From positions 1-58,934 of the forward strand of contig JAAWAD010000005.1 in the NCBI GenBank assembly GCA_022791995.1: a stretch of 58,934 nt of DNA. The letters run 5' to 3'. The notes under the pieces are model-generated. The model had not been told where the DNA came from, made no database searches, and worked only from the letters and a program-made list of their open reading frames with translations. Each line of letters begins with the position of its first letter. Position 1 is the stretch's first letter. Of the stretch, positions 8,430 through 17,460 are shown piece after piece. The translations under genes and the position numbers were made by a program. The stretch is from Lawsonibacter sp. Its GTDB lineage: Bacteria; Bacillota; Clostridia; Oscillospirales; Oscillospiraceae.

Positions 8430-10571
8430 ATGTCCAAATATCAAGAGAAAATCCCCGAGTATGACCGCTATTTAGAGTTGGAAGCCTTCTCCGAGGGCCG
8501 TTCCACTCATGCTTGGCGCTGCTTTGGCTCCCATCCTGTGGTGCAGGAGGACGGAACAGAGGGCTGGCTGTTCCGGGTGTGGGCTCCCAACGCCCCTTTG
8601 GTGTCTGTGATTGGCGACTTCAACGGCTGGGATCCCCAGGCCAACCCGATGGAGAAACTGGACAACGGCATTTGGGAAGTCTTTATCCCCGGGCTTCAGC
8701 GCTATGATGCCTACCAGTACGCTGTTCACGACAGAGAGGGCGGCTTTGTGGGGAAGGCGGATCCCTTCGCCTTCCACGCAGCTACCCGGCCTCTGGTCTC
8801 CTCCAAGCTGTACGATCTGGCGGAGGAAAATTACCAGTGGGGCGACCAGGCCTGGCTGGAGTATCGGGATAAAAATGCGCCCTACCGCCGTCCGATGAAC
8901 ATCTATGAGTGCCACCTGGGCTCCTGGCGGCGCACAGGGGAGGGGGAATTTCTCAGCTATCGGGATATTGCCGGCTATCTGGTCCCATATGTGAAGGAAA
9001 TGGGCTTTACACATGTGGAGCTTCTTCCTGTGACGGAACACCCCCTGGATGCCTCCTGGGGCTATCAGTGTACCGGATACTTTGCCGCCACCAGCCGCTT
9101 CGGCGTGCCGGGAGACCTGAAATATCTGATTGACCAGCTCCACCAGGCGGGCATCGGAGTCATTATGGACTGGGTTCCTGCCCACTTCCCCCGGGACTCC
9201 TTTGGCCTGCGCAACTTTGACGGCACCCCCACCTATGAGTACGCCGACCCGAGGAAGGGAGAGCACAAGGAGTGGGGGACCAACGTCTTCGACTTTGGAC
9301 GGGCAGAGGTCCGCTCCTTCCTCTTCTCCTCGGCCATGTTCTGGCTGGAGGAGTACCACATGGACGGCCTGCGAGTGGATGCGGTGTCCTCCATGCTCTA
9401 TCTGGACTATAACCGGAGGGATGGAGAGTGGATGGCCAATGTCAACGGAGGCCATGAGAACCTGGAGGCCATCGACTTCCTCCAGAAGCTGAATACCGCC
9501 ATTTTTGGGGCCCACCCCGGTGTGCTGATGATTGCTGAGGAGTCCACTGCCTGGCCCAGCGTGACCAAACCGGTGGGAGAGGGGGGCCTGAACGGCGGCC
9601 TGGGCTTCAATTTTAAGTGGAATATGGGCTGGATGAACGACATCTGCCACTATATCAAGCTGGATCCCTACTTCCGCCAGTTCAACCATAAGGATATCAC
9701 CTTCTCTCTGATGTATGCCTTCTCCGAAAACTATGTGCTGCCCCTGTCCCACGATGAGGTGGTCCACATGAAGGGCTCCTTCTTCGGGAAAATGCCGGGG
9801 GACGACGCGGAGAAATTTGCCGGCGTCCGGGCTTTCTATGCCTATATGATGACCCATCCGGGCAAAAAGCTCACCTTTATGGGGGCGGAGTTGGGCCAGT
9901 GGAACGAGTGGCACTTTGAATACTCACTGGATTGGCACCTGCTGGAGAATGAGGCCAACCGCCAGACCCAGGACTTTGTGAAGGCCATGAACGCCTTCTA
10001 CCTGGAGAACTCCCCCCTGTGGGAGCAGGACGACTCCTGGCAGGGCTTCCAGTGGCTGTGTGCCGACGACGCCCAGGCCAACACCGTTTCCTTCCTGCGG
10101 TGGGACCGGAAGGGTACCCCCCTGCTCGTGGTCTGCAACTTCTCCCCAGTACAGCGGGGGGGCTACCGGGTGGGCGCCCCCATTGCCGGAACCTGGAACG
10201 CTGTGTTCAGCTCCGATGAGAGCCGCTTTGGCGGACAGGACCGAGGAGACCTGGAGCCGCTGAAAACCGAAAAGGTCCCCTGCCACGATCAGCCCCAGTC
10301 CATGGTGATCAATCTGCCTCCTATGTCGGCGGTTATCTATCGCTGTACCCGGAAGAACCCGGTCCGTCGGGCCAAGGGAGAGAAAGAGACCAAGGATACG
10401 AAGGCTGTCTCCGCCGGAGAAAAGCCTAAGACCCGCACCCGGAAGGCAAAGGCGGAGACCGCCCCCGCCGGAGAAAAGCCCAAGACCCGCACCCGGAAGG
10501 CAAAGGCGGAGACCGCTTCCGCCCAAGAAAAGCCGAAGCGCCGCACCCAGAAGGCGAAGGCAGAATCCTGA
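8430..10571 (+). CDS. glgB: 1,4-alpha-glucan branching enzyme with a repeated basic C-terminal tail
   Basis: A 713-residue GH13 branching enzyme. It has an N-terminal CBM48 module (about 45-130, FRVWAPNAPLVSVIGDFNGWD) and a TIM-barrel catalytic domain with nucleophile D317 (GLRVDAVS), acid/base E370 (MIAEES) and the H441-D442 pair, plus a C-terminal beta domain ending near residue 645. It cuts alpha-1,4 glucan chains and makes alpha-1,6 branches. The last about 70 residues are unlike the usual family: Lys/Arg-rich and containing an 18-residue unit (AGEKPKTRTRKAKAETAP) nearly three times. The ATG at 8430 has TGAGGTG at 8417-8423; an earlier in-frame ATG at 8364 lacks one. First gene of the operon. 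Confidence 0.96.
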   Translation: MSKYQEKIPEYDRYLELEAFSEGRSTHAWRCFGSHPVVQEDGTEGWLFRVWAPNAPLVSVIGDFNGWDPQANPMEKLDNGIWEVFIPGLQRYDAYQYAVHDREGGFVGKADPFAFHAATRPLVSSKLYDLAEENYQWGDQAWLEYRDKNAPYRRPMNIYECHLGSWRRTGEGEFLSYRDIAGYLVPYVKEMGFTHVELLPVTEHPLDASWGYQCTGYFAATSRFGVPGDLKYLIDQLHQAGIGVIMDWVPAHFPRDSFGLRNFDGTPTYEYADPRKGEHKEWGTNVFDFGRAEVRSFLFSSAMFWLEEYHMDGLRVDAVSSMLYLDYNRRDGEWMANVNGGHENLEAIDFLQKLNTAIFGAHPGVLMIAEESTAWPSVTKPVGEGGLNGGLGFNFKWNMGWMNDICHYIKLDPYFRQFNHKDITFSLMYAFSENYVLPLSHDEVVHMKGSFFGKMPGDDAEKFAGVRAFYAYMMTHPGKKLTFMGAELGQWNEWHFEYSLDWHLLENEANRQTQDFVKAMNAFYLENSPLWEQDDSWQGFQWLCADDAQANTVSFLRWDRKGTPLLVVCNFSPVQRGGYRVGAPIAGTWNAVFSSDESRFGGQDRGDLEPLKTEKVPCHDQPQSMVINLPPMSAVIYRCTRKNPVRRAKGEKETKDTKAVSAGEKPKTRTRKAKAETAPAGEKPKTRTRKAKAETASAQEKPKRRTQKAKAES
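10413..10568 (+). repeat. 54-bp in-frame tandem repeat coding the GlgB tail
   Basis: Three units at 10413-10466, 10467-10520 and 10521-10568 (the last 48 bp). Units 1 and 2 are nearly identical; unit 3 has diverged (KPKRRTQKAKAES). Each encodes a positively charged, alanine-spaced segment. Confidence 0.9.
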
Positions 10572-10646
10572 TTGGGAATTACAGGGCACCGCTCCCAGGC
10601 GATGTGCCTGCTTCCATAGAGCCGAAACAAACGAAGAGGTGACAGT

Positions 10647-11855
10647 ATGAAAAAAGAAGTTGTGGCCATGTTGCTGGCCGGAGGACAGGGCAGCCGCCTC
10701 TACGCCCTGACCAGCCACGTGGCAAAGCCCGCCGTTCCGTTCGGCGGCAAGTACCGCATTATTGACTTCCCCCTATCCAACTGCGTCAACTCCGGCATCG
10801 ACACAGTGGGCGTACTGACGCAGTACCGCCCGCTGGAGCTGAACAGCTACTTAGGCAACGGGCAGCCCTGGGACCTGGACCGGTCCGACGGCGGCGTCCA
10901 TATTCTGCCCCCCTATATGCGGGAGGGGGACCAGGGCACCTGGTACAAGGGTACCGCCAATGCCATCTATCAGAATATCGGCTTTCTGGATCTGTATGAC
11001 CCGGAGTATGTAGTCATCCTGTCCGGCGACCACATCTACAAGATGGACTATGCCGAGATGGTGGACTACCACAAGAAGATGGGTGCGGCCTGCACCATCT
11101 CCGTGCTGGAGGTCACAATGGAGGAGGCCACCCGCTTCGGCATCATGAACACCGACGAGAATGACCGGGTCTATGAGTTCGAGGAGAAGCCCAAGCAGCC
11201 CAAGAGTAACCTGGCCTCCATGGGCATCTATGTGTTCACCTGGTCCAAGCTGCGCCAGTACCTCATTGACGATGAGGCGGACCCCAATTCCTCCAATGAT
11301 TTTGGAAAGAATATCATCCCCAATATGCTGAACGCAGGCGAGACACTGATGGCCTACCGGTTCCACGGCTACTGGAAGGACGTCGGGACCATCAACTCCC
11401 TGTGGGATGCCAACATGGATATGCTGGCCCGGAACAGCGGCCTGGATATGTATGACGACAACTGGCCCATTTATGCCCGGACGCCCATCCGTCCCCCCCA
11501 TATCACCGGCCCCAAGGGAGAGATTTCCCACTCTCTGGTTACAGGCGGCTGTGTGGTCAACGGCAGTGTAGCCAATTCGGTCCTGTTCCACTCCGTCACA
11601 GTGGAGGAGGGCGCCGATGTTCAGTACTCCATCCTCATGCCCGGCGCAGTGGTGAAGGCAGGGGCCAAGGTGTCCTATGCCATTCTGGCAGAGAACGCCG
11701 TGGCTGAGGCCAACTGCGTGGTGGGCGCTCCCCCCGATGGAGACCCCAACTGGGGCATCGCTGTGGTGGCCGGCGGCATCACCGTGGGCGAGGAGGCCAC
11801 TGTCTCTCCCAGTGCCATGATTCGGGAAGATGTAAAAGGAGGTGAGCGGGCATGA
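10647..11855 (+). CDS. glgC: Glucose-1-phosphate adenylyltransferase, catalytic subunit
   Basis: A 402-residue enzyme that makes ADP-glucose from glucose-1-phosphate and ATP, the committed step of glycogen synthesis. The nucleotidyltransferase signature AGGQGSRL (11-18) is intact, followed by [30 protein letters not shown] carries the metal-binding Asp, and about 295-395 is a left-handed beta-helix of hexapeptide repeats. The ATG at 10647 follows GAGGTGAC. It overlaps glgD by 4 nt (ATGA). In Firmicutes, GlgC and GlgD form a hetero-oligomer, and this gene order is typical. Confidence 0.96.
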   Translation: MKKEVVAMLLAGGQGSRLYALTSHVAKPAVPFGGKYRIIDFPLSNCVNSGIDTVGVLTQYRPLELNSYLGNGQPWDLDRSDGGVHILPPYMREGDQGTWYKGTANAIYQNIGFLDLYDPEYVVILSGDHIYKMDYAEMVDYHKKMGAACTISVLEVTMEEATRFGIMNTDENDRVYEFEEKPKQPKSNLASMGIYVFTWSKLRQYLIDDEADPNSSNDFGKNIIPNMLNAGETLMAYRFHGYWKDVGTINSLWDANMDMLARNSGLDMYDDNWPIYARTPIRPPHITGPKGEISHSLVTGGCVVNGSVANSVLFHSVTVEEGADVQYSILMPGAVVKAGAKVSYAILAENAVAEANCVVGAPPDGDPNWGIAVVAGGITVGEEATVSPSAMIREDVKGGERA

Positions 11856-12967
11856 ATGACCTTCACGGCATCCTCTTTGCCTACCGCTCTGACGCCAATC
11901 TGGGCGAGCTGACCCGCCCCCGAAACACCTGCTCCCTGCCCTTCGGCGGCCGGTACCGTCTGATTGACTTTATGCTGTCCAACTATGTCAACGCGGGCAT
12001 CAACGATGTGGGCCTGGTGGTCCACCAGAGCTATCAGTCCCTGCTGGACCATGTGGGTTCCGGTAAGGACTGGGAGCTGAGCCGTAAGCACGGCGGCCTG
12101 CGTATCTTGCCCCCCTTCAGCTTTGCGGAGCTTGGCCACGGGGAGTACCGGGGCACAATGGACGCCCTGGCCGGGGTGACCGACTATCTGGAGAATATCC
12201 GTCAGGACTATGTGATTATGGCCTGGGGAGACGTGGCGCTCAACCTGCCGGTGTCGGATGTCTTTGCACAGCACCTGGCCTCCGGGGCGGACATCACAGT
12301 GGTATGTACGCCCATTCTTCACGGCGCGCCCCAGTACTCTGAGTATGTTGAGGTAAGCGCGGACGGTCGGATTACGGACCTGTCGATTCACCCCACCGCT
12401 GCGGATAAGGCGCTGGAGTCCCTGGAGATCTACATCCTGTCCAAGCGTCTGCTGATGGATATGACGGATTACTGCGCCGCCCATGACATCGCCAACTTCA
12501 GCCGGGGCGTCCTTCAGCCCAGACTGAAAAGCCTGAAGATGGTGCCCTATGTCCATAAGGGCTATGTGGCCCGGTTCCAGTCGGTAAGCGACTACTATCA
12601 GCGGTCTATGGACCTGCTGGACGCCTCTATCCGGGCTGACCTGTTCAACCCCATGCACCCCATCCGCACAAAGGACCAGTCCAACCCCTCCACCTATTAT
12701 GGTCCCAGCGCCGTGTCCAGATGCTCGCTGGTGGCCGATGGCTGCTACATTGAGGGCGAGGTGGAAAATTCCATCCTGAGCCGGGGCGTGATTGTGGAGA
12801 AGGGGGCCAAGGTGGTCAACAGCGTTCTGATGCAGGGCACTGTGGTAAAGGCAGGAGCTTCGCTGTCCTATGTGATTGCCGATAAAAATGTACAGATTAA
12901 CGAGGACCGGATGTTGATGGGCCATCAGACCTATCCTCTGGCGATCGCAAAGGAATCTGTGGTCTGA
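11852..12967 (+). CDS. glgD: Glucose-1-phosphate adenylyltransferase regulatory subunit
   Basis: A 371-residue GlgC paralogue. It keeps the sugar-side segment [21 protein letters not shown] and the C-terminal beta-helix. The N-terminal nucleotide loop GGxGxRL is degenerate ([13 protein letters not shown]), so it is not expected to catalyse the reaction. In Bacillus and relatives GlgD increases the activity of the GlgCD complex. The start overlaps the glgC stop (ATGA) with AAAGGAGGTGAG just upstream, giving coupled, roughly equimolar synthesis. Confidence 0.94.
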   Translation: MNDLHGILFAYRSDANLGELTRPRNTCSLPFGGRYRLIDFMLSNYVNAGINDVGLVVHQSYQSLLDHVGSGKDWELSRKHGGLRILPPFSFAELGHGEYRGTMDALAGVTDYLENIRQDYVIMAWGDVALNLPVSDVFAQHLASGADITVVCTPILHGAPQYSEYVEVSADGRITDLSIHPTAADKALESLEIYILSKRLLMDMTDYCAAHDIANFSRGVLQPRLKSLKMVPYVHKGYVARFQSVSDYYQRSMDLLDASIRADLFNPMHPIRTKDQSNPSTYYGPSAVSRCSLVADGCYIEGEVENSILSRGVIVEKGAKVVNSVLMQGTVVKAGASLSYVIADKNVQINEDRMLMGHQTYPLAIAKESVV

Positions 12968-12987
12968 TCACGTTTTCAAACTCCAGC

Positions 12988-13017
12988 GGTTGGGTTGCCG
13001 GAAGGGGTGGCCCAACC
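12988..13017 (+). other. Hairpin between glgD and glgA
   Basis: The arms GGTTGGG (12988-12994) and CCCAACC (13011-13017) can pair in the 94-nt gap. No strong T-run follows, so an mRNA-processing or partial-attenuation element fits better than a full terminator. Confidence 0.45.
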
Positions 13018-13061
13018 TCTTCTGCACTGAAATTACTGATCTTTTGGAAAGGGGATCTCCC

Positions 13062-14498
13062 ATGAAAATCTTATTTGCTTCCTCTGAGGTGGCTCCCTTC
13101 ATCAAAACCGGCGGGCTGGCCGATGTGGCCGGCTCCTTGCCCCAGGCCCTGGCTGAGGCAGGACATGAGGTGAAGGTTATCCTGCCCTTGTATGAAGGGA
13201 TCGGGGAGGAGTGGCGGGCCCAGATGACCTTCCGCAGCTACTTCAACGTTACTCTGGCCTGGCGGCAAGTCTACTGCGGCATCTTTGAGCTGGAGCGGGA
13301 GGGTGTCACTTACTGGTTTGTGGACAACGAGTACTATTTTAAGCGCTGGCAGCTCTATGGTCACTTTGATGACTGCGAGCGGTTTGCTTACTTCTCCCGG
13401 GCGGTGATCGAGACTCCCGGACAGTTGGACTGGGCTCCCGACGTCATTCACTGCAACGACTGGCAGACCGCATTGGTGCCCATCTATCTGCTGGAGGAGC
13501 AGTACCGCATCCCGCAGCTGTCAGGCGCCAAGACAGTCTTCACTATCCATAACATTGAGTATCAGGGCCGGTATGGCGATCAAGTGCTCCAGGATGTGGT
13601 GGGGCTGAGCAAGAGCTACTTCAACGAGGGGATGCTGGCCTACCACGGGGATGTGAACCTGATGAAGGGGGCGATTATGGCCTCCAACTTTGTCACCACC
13701 GTCTCGCCCACCTATGCCCAGGAGCTGCGCACACCCTTCTATGCTCATGGCCTGGACGGAGTCATCAACCAGCAGAGCGGCAAGCTGGAGGGAATCCTCA
13801 ACGGTATCGACACCAAGCTCTACGACCCGGCGACCAACCCCGGTCTGGCTGCGAACTTTACCGTCAAGGCCCCCGAGAAGGGCAAAGCGGCCTGTAAGTT
13901 GGCCCTTCAGCAGGCGGTGGGACTCCAGGAAAACCCGGATGTGCCTATCATCGCCTGCATCTCCCGGCTGGTGGGGCATAAAGGCTTCTCTCTAGTCACA
14001 GACGCCATCCACGATATTATGGATATGAATGTACAGATGGTGGTGCTGGGTACCGGCGACTGGCGGTATGAGGAGGCCTTCCGCCACGCGCAGCGGCTCC
14101 ACCCCGGCCGGTTTGCCGCTCAGATCACCTACTCCGCCCCCTTGTCAACTATGATTTACGCCGGAGCAGACCTGTTCCTGATGCCCTCCGTGTCTGAGCC
14201 CTGCGGCCTGTCCCAGATTATCGCCATGCGCTTCGGTACCATTCCCGTCGTGCGGGAGACCGGCGGTCTGAAGGATACCGTCACTCCCTACAACAAGTTT
14301 ACCAGCGAGGGCCGGGGCTTCACCTTTGCCAATATCAATGCCGGGGATATGACTTGGGTTCTGCGGGAGGCTGTGGAGCTGTATTACAACGACAAAAAAG
14401 CTTGGCGCGGCCTCCAAAAGGCGGGCATGACCGCTGATTTCTCTTGGGCCAACTCCGCCAAGCAGTATCTGGATATCTACCAGCGTATTCAGGGCTGA
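13062..14498 (+). CDS. glgA: Glycogen synthase (ADP-glucose type, GT5)
   Basis: A 478-residue GT-B fold glycosyltransferase, the standard length for bacterial GlgA. The ADP-glucose-binding K15-TGGLADV motif is near the N-terminus, HCNDWQTAL and TIHNIEYQG mark the first Rossmann domain, and E379 in SEPCGLSQI is the conserved donor-binding glutamate of the second. It adds glucose from ADP-glucose to growing alpha-1,4 glucan. I chose the ATG at 13062 (MKILFASSEVAPF), which has GGAAAGGGGATC upstream; the frame is open earlier but without conservation. It is the last gene before a strong terminator. Confidence 0.96.
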   Translation: MKILFASSEVAPFIKTGGLADVAGSLPQALAEAGHEVKVILPLYEGIGEEWRAQMTFRSYFNVTLAWRQVYCGIFELEREGVTYWFVDNEYYFKRWQLYGHFDDCERFAYFSRAVIETPGQLDWAPDVIHCNDWQTALVPIYLLEEQYRIPQLSGAKTVFTIHNIEYQGRYGDQVLQDVVGLSKSYFNEGMLAYHGDVNLMKGAIMASNFVTTVSPTYAQELRTPFYAHGLDGVINQQSGKLEGILNGIDTKLYDPATNPGLAANFTVKAPEKGKAACKLALQQAVGLQENPDVPIIACISRLVGHKGFSLVTDAIHDIMDMNVQMVVLGTGDWRYEEAFRHAQRLHPGRFAAQITYSAPLSTMIYAGADLFLMPSVSEPCGLSQIIAMRFGTIPVVRETGGLKDTVTPYNKFTSEGRGFTFANINAGDMTWVLREAVELYYNDKKAWRGLQKAGMTADFSWANSAKQYLDIYQRIQG

Positions 14499-14512
14499 CA
14501 CTGCCTCTTTTT

Positions 14513-14556
14513 CAGGCCCCCGCCCTTCGGCGGGGGCCTGTTTGATATGTTTTTTG
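14513..14556 (+). terminator. Strong terminator after glgA
   Basis: A 12-bp stem CAGGCCCCCGCC/GGCGGGGGCCTG (14513-14524, 14529-14540), loop CTTC, followed by T-rich sequence. It separates glgBCDA from glgP. Confidence 0.93.
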
Positions 14557-14575
14557 AGATTTTTTTGGAAGGCTA

Positions 14576-14604
14576 TTGACAGCTTTTTTTGAAGTTGGTA
14601 CAAT
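14576..14604 (+). promoter_or_regulatory. Sigma-A promoter of glgP
   Basis: Consensus TTGACA (14576-14581), 17-bp spacer, TACAAT (14599-14604), just after the glgA terminator. glgP can therefore be expressed separately from the synthesis genes. Confidence 0.88.
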
Positions 14605-14721
14605 AATTCAGCACGAGGGATGAAAATCTGTCCCAAATATGTATGGACGCCGTTTGGCGGTGTCCTGGGCCCGGTGTTCCTGTTGCTTCCGTCCGAGGCC
14701 CTTTATAAGGGAGGCTAATAT

Positions 14722-17187
14722 ATGGCAGTCGAATATACAAAAGAACAGCTTACTGAAATGATTATCGGTCGGCTTCTGCGCAGCTATGGACGTACTGTAG
14801 AGGAGGCCACGAATATCCACATGCTGGAGTCCTGTGCTTTGGTGCTGCGGGACATTATGGCCCGCCACCAGGTGGAGACGAACAACAAAGTGCTGAAGGG
14901 CAAACAGCGGCAGGTTCACTACCTGTCTCTGGAGTTTCTGATGGGGCGCTCCCTGGAGAAGAATGCCTCCAACCTGGGCCTGTTGGAGCCTTTGACGGAG
15001 GCCCTGGAGGGGCTGGGATTTAATGCCTCCGACCTGTTCGAGTGCGAGCCTGACGCCGGTCTGGGTAATGGCGGCCTGGGTCGTCTGGCTGCCTCCTTTA
15101 TGGAGGCTATGACCACGTTGGAGATTCCTGCAACTGGCTATTCCATCTGCTATGAGCTGGGTATTTTCAAGCAGAAGATTGTGGACGGCCAGCAGGTGGA
15201 GCTGGCGGATGACTGGCTCTCACTGGGCGAAGCGTGGCTGATTCAGAAGCTGGACAAGGCCGAGGAGGTCCACTTTGGAGGCCGGATTGTGGACCGCTGG
15301 GACGAGAACGGCCGCCACTGCCCGGAGCATGTGGATTATGACACGGTTCTCGCCATCCCCCGGGATATGGAAATCGCCGGCTATCAGACCCGGCACACCA
15401 ACAAGCTTCGCCTGTGGGATGCCAAGAGCCCGGTCCCGGTGGACATGTCTCTGTATTCTCAGGGCAAATATCTGAAGGCGGTGGAGCAGCAGGCCATGGC
15501 TGAGGTCATTGCCAAGGTCCTCTACCCCGACGACAACCATTATGAGGGGAAATCCCTCCGGCTGAAGCAGCAGTACTTCTTTGTTTCTGCCACTGTCCAG
15601 TCCATTGTCCGAAAGCACAAGGCCCAGTATGGCACTCTGCGTAATTTCCACGAGATGCACGTCATCCAAATCAACGACACCCACCCCACTCTGGTCATTC
15701 CTGAGCTGATGCGTATCCTGCTGGATCAGGAGGGCTACAACTGGGACGAGGCGTGGCATATTGTCACCAATACCGTGTGCTATACCAACCACACCGTTCT
15801 GGCCGAGGCGCTGGAGCGTTGGCCCCAGACCATGATTGAGACTATTCTGCCTCGGATCTGGCAGATCCTCAAGGAGATCGCTGGCCGTTACCAGGGCGAG
15901 CTGGAGCGCCGTTACGGCGGCGACACAGGCAAGGTGGGGCATATGGCCATCATCTGGGGGGGCGAAGTGCGCATGGCCAACCTGTGCGTCTGCGCCTGCC
16001 AGGCGATCAACGGCGTGTCTGCGCTCCACTCAGAGATTTTGAAGCGGGATGTCTTCCATGACGCCTACCTGGCCCAGCCCAACAAGTTCAAAAATGTGAC
16101 CAACGGGATCGACCACCGCCGCTGGCTGTCTCAGATTAATCCCAAGCTCCACCGCTTGGTGCAGGAGTGTACTGGCGGAGACCGGTACCTGCTTCAGCCT
16201 GACGTTCTCCGGGAGTTGGAGGCCTATAAGGACGACAAGTCTGTGCTGGACCAGCTGGAGGCCATCAAGGGGGAGAACAAGCGCCGCTTTGCCGCCTGGG
16301 CCGCCCGGGAGTCGGGAACGATTCTGAACACCAACGCCATCTTCGATGTGCAGGTAAAGCGGCTCCACGAGTATAAGCGGCAGCTGCTCAACGTACTCCA
16401 TATCGTTCACCTGTATAACCAGCTGCGGGATAACCCCAATATGGATTTCACCCCCCAGACCTACCTCTTTGGGGCCAAGGCCGCGCCGGGCTATCAGGTG
16501 GCGAAACGGATTATCCAGCTGATTAACTCCCTGGCCGACCAGATCAACAACGATCCGGTGTGTAAGGACCGGCTCCAGGTGGTCTTCCTGGAGAACTATC
16601 GGGTGTCCCTGGCGGAGAAGCTGATGCCTGCATCGGAGATTTCAGAGCAGATTTCGACGGCCGGCAAGGAGGCCAGCGGCACCGGAAACATGAAGTTTAT
16701 GATTAACGGCGCGCTGACCATCGGCACCCTGGATGGAGCCAACGTGGAGATGCACCAGCAGCTGGGGGATGAGAATATCTTCCTCTTCGGTCTGACCACC
16801 GAGCAGGTGAACCAGCGCAAGCGGGAGGGCTATCGTTCCCTGGAGTATTATCAGCAGAATCAGGCTCTGAAACGGGTCATTGATCAGATTTCTGCCGGCT
16901 TCCGGGATGGGGTGTCCTATGAGGATTTGACCCGCCGCCTGCTGTTCGGCGTTAATGGGGCACTGGCAGACGAGTATTTGCTGCTGGCCGACTTTGACAG
17001 CTACTGTGCCGCCCACCAGCGGGCGATTGCGACCTACCACGACCGGCAGCGCTGGAACCAGATGTCTCTGCTCAACATTGCCCGGTCTGGCATTTTTGCC
17101 GCTGACCGCTCCATCAACGATTATGCCCGAGATATCTGGCGTGTTCCCACCCGTACCAATCCCGCACCCATTCGATTTGAATATTAA
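14722..17187 (+). CDS. glgP: Glycogen/maltodextrin phosphorylase (GT35)
   Basis: An 821-residue phosphorylase, the usual length for bacterial GlgP/MalP. It releases glucose-1-phosphate from the non-reducing ends of glycogen using pyridoxal phosphate. The PLP-lysine site EASGTGNMKFMING is intact with K658. The N-terminal LSLEFLMGRSLEKN and the glycine-rich DAGLGNGGLGRLAA segment are also typical. AGGGAGG (14708-14714) precedes the ATG. It is transcribed from its own promoter after the glgA terminator, so synthesis and breakdown can be regulated apart. Confidence 0.96.
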   Translation: MAVEYTKEQLTEMIIGRLLRSYGRTVEEATNIHMLESCALVLRDIMARHQVETNNKVLKGKQRQVHYLSLEFLMGRSLEKNASNLGLLEPLTEALEGLGFNASDLFECEPDAGLGNGGLGRLAASFMEAMTTLEIPATGYSICYELGIFKQKIVDGQQVELADDWLSLGEAWLIQKLDKAEEVHFGGRIVDRWDENGRHCPEHVDYDTVLAIPRDMEIAGYQTRHTNKLRLWDAKSPVPVDMSLYSQGKYLKAVEQQAMAEVIAKVLYPDDNHYEGKSLRLKQQYFFVSATVQSIVRKHKAQYGTLRNFHEMHVIQINDTHPTLVIPELMRILLDQEGYNWDEAWHIVTNTVCYTNHTVLAEALERWPQTMIETILPRIWQILKEIAGRYQGELERRYGGDTGKVGHMAIIWGGEVRMANLCVCACQAINGVSALHSEILKRDVFHDAYLAQPNKFKNVTNGIDHRRWLSQINPKLHRLVQECTGGDRYLLQPDVLRELEAYKDDKSVLDQLEAIKGENKRRFAAWAARESGTILNTNAIFDVQVKRLHEYKRQLLNVLHIVHLYNQLRDNPNMDFTPQTYLFGAKAAPGYQVAKRIIQLINSLADQINNDPVCKDRLQVVFLENYRVSLAEKLMPASEISEQISTAGKEASGTGNMKFMINGALTIGTLDGANVEMHQQLGDENIFLFGLTTEQVNQRKREGYRSLEYYQQNQALKRVIDQISAGFRDGVSYEDLTRRLLFGVNGALADEYLLLADFDSYCAAHQRAIATYHDRQRWNQMSLLNIARSGIFAADRSINDYARDIWRVPTRTNPAPIRFEY

Positions 17188-17190
17188 AGA

Positions 17191-17234
17191 AATCGCGTCT
17201 CCCTTCACTTGGGAGACGCGATTCTTTTAAATTT
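17191..17234 (+). terminator. Terminator after glgP (probably bidirectional)
   Basis: A 13-bp stem AATCGCGTCTCCC/GGGAGACGCGATT (17191-17203, 17211-17223), loop TTCACTT, followed by T-rich sequence. It also abuts the 3' end of the small minus-strand gene. Confidence 0.9.
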
Positions 17235-17358
17235 TTTTCCCTGGCTTGTATTGTTCCTCTCCGGTTTCGATAAAAAGCAGAAAATCGTTGATTTTCTTTT
17301 CGTCCCAGCCGTCTGCCCGAAGACCTAAAAGAAGCCTTGCAATCTCTGTCATATTCAT
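17227..17358 (-). CDS. Small conserved-looking protein, 43 residues
   Basis: The minus strand encodes a 43-residue protein that starts MNMTEIARLLLGLRADGWDE and ends in QYKPGKKI. It has a good ribosome site (AAAGGAG) upstream of the ATG at 17358 and its own promoter, and its end coincides with the glgP terminator. The first half is a likely amphipathic helix with a turn (LRADGWDEKKINDFLLFIE) similar to small unannotated helical proteins seen beside metabolic genes in Clostridia. No signal peptide, membrane segment or metal motif is present. Function unknown; the case for a gene rests on ribosome site, promoter and terminator. Confidence 0.75.
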   Translation of the reverse strand: MNMTEIARLLLGLRADGWDEKKINDFLLFIETGEEQYKPGKKI

Positions 17359-17387
17359 GTTGAACGCTCCTTTCCTGTGATGCTTTT

Positions 17388-17416
17388 ATGATAGCATAGC
17401 TTTGGGGGAATTACAA
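17388..17416 (-). promoter_or_regulatory. Promoter of the 43-residue protein gene
   Basis: On the minus strand: TTGTAA (17411-17416), 17-bp spacer, TATCAT (17388-17393), about 30 bp from the ATG. Confidence 0.65.
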
Positions 17417-17460
17417 CGTCTTTTTTCCTCCGTGAAATTTTCAATTGGTTTGAAATTCCG

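Noticed and set aside
11675-12925. A 416-codon minus-strand frame opposite glgC/glgD
   Set aside because: It mirrors the codon pattern of glgD, has no ribosome site and no family resemblance; glgD is unmistakable on the other strand.
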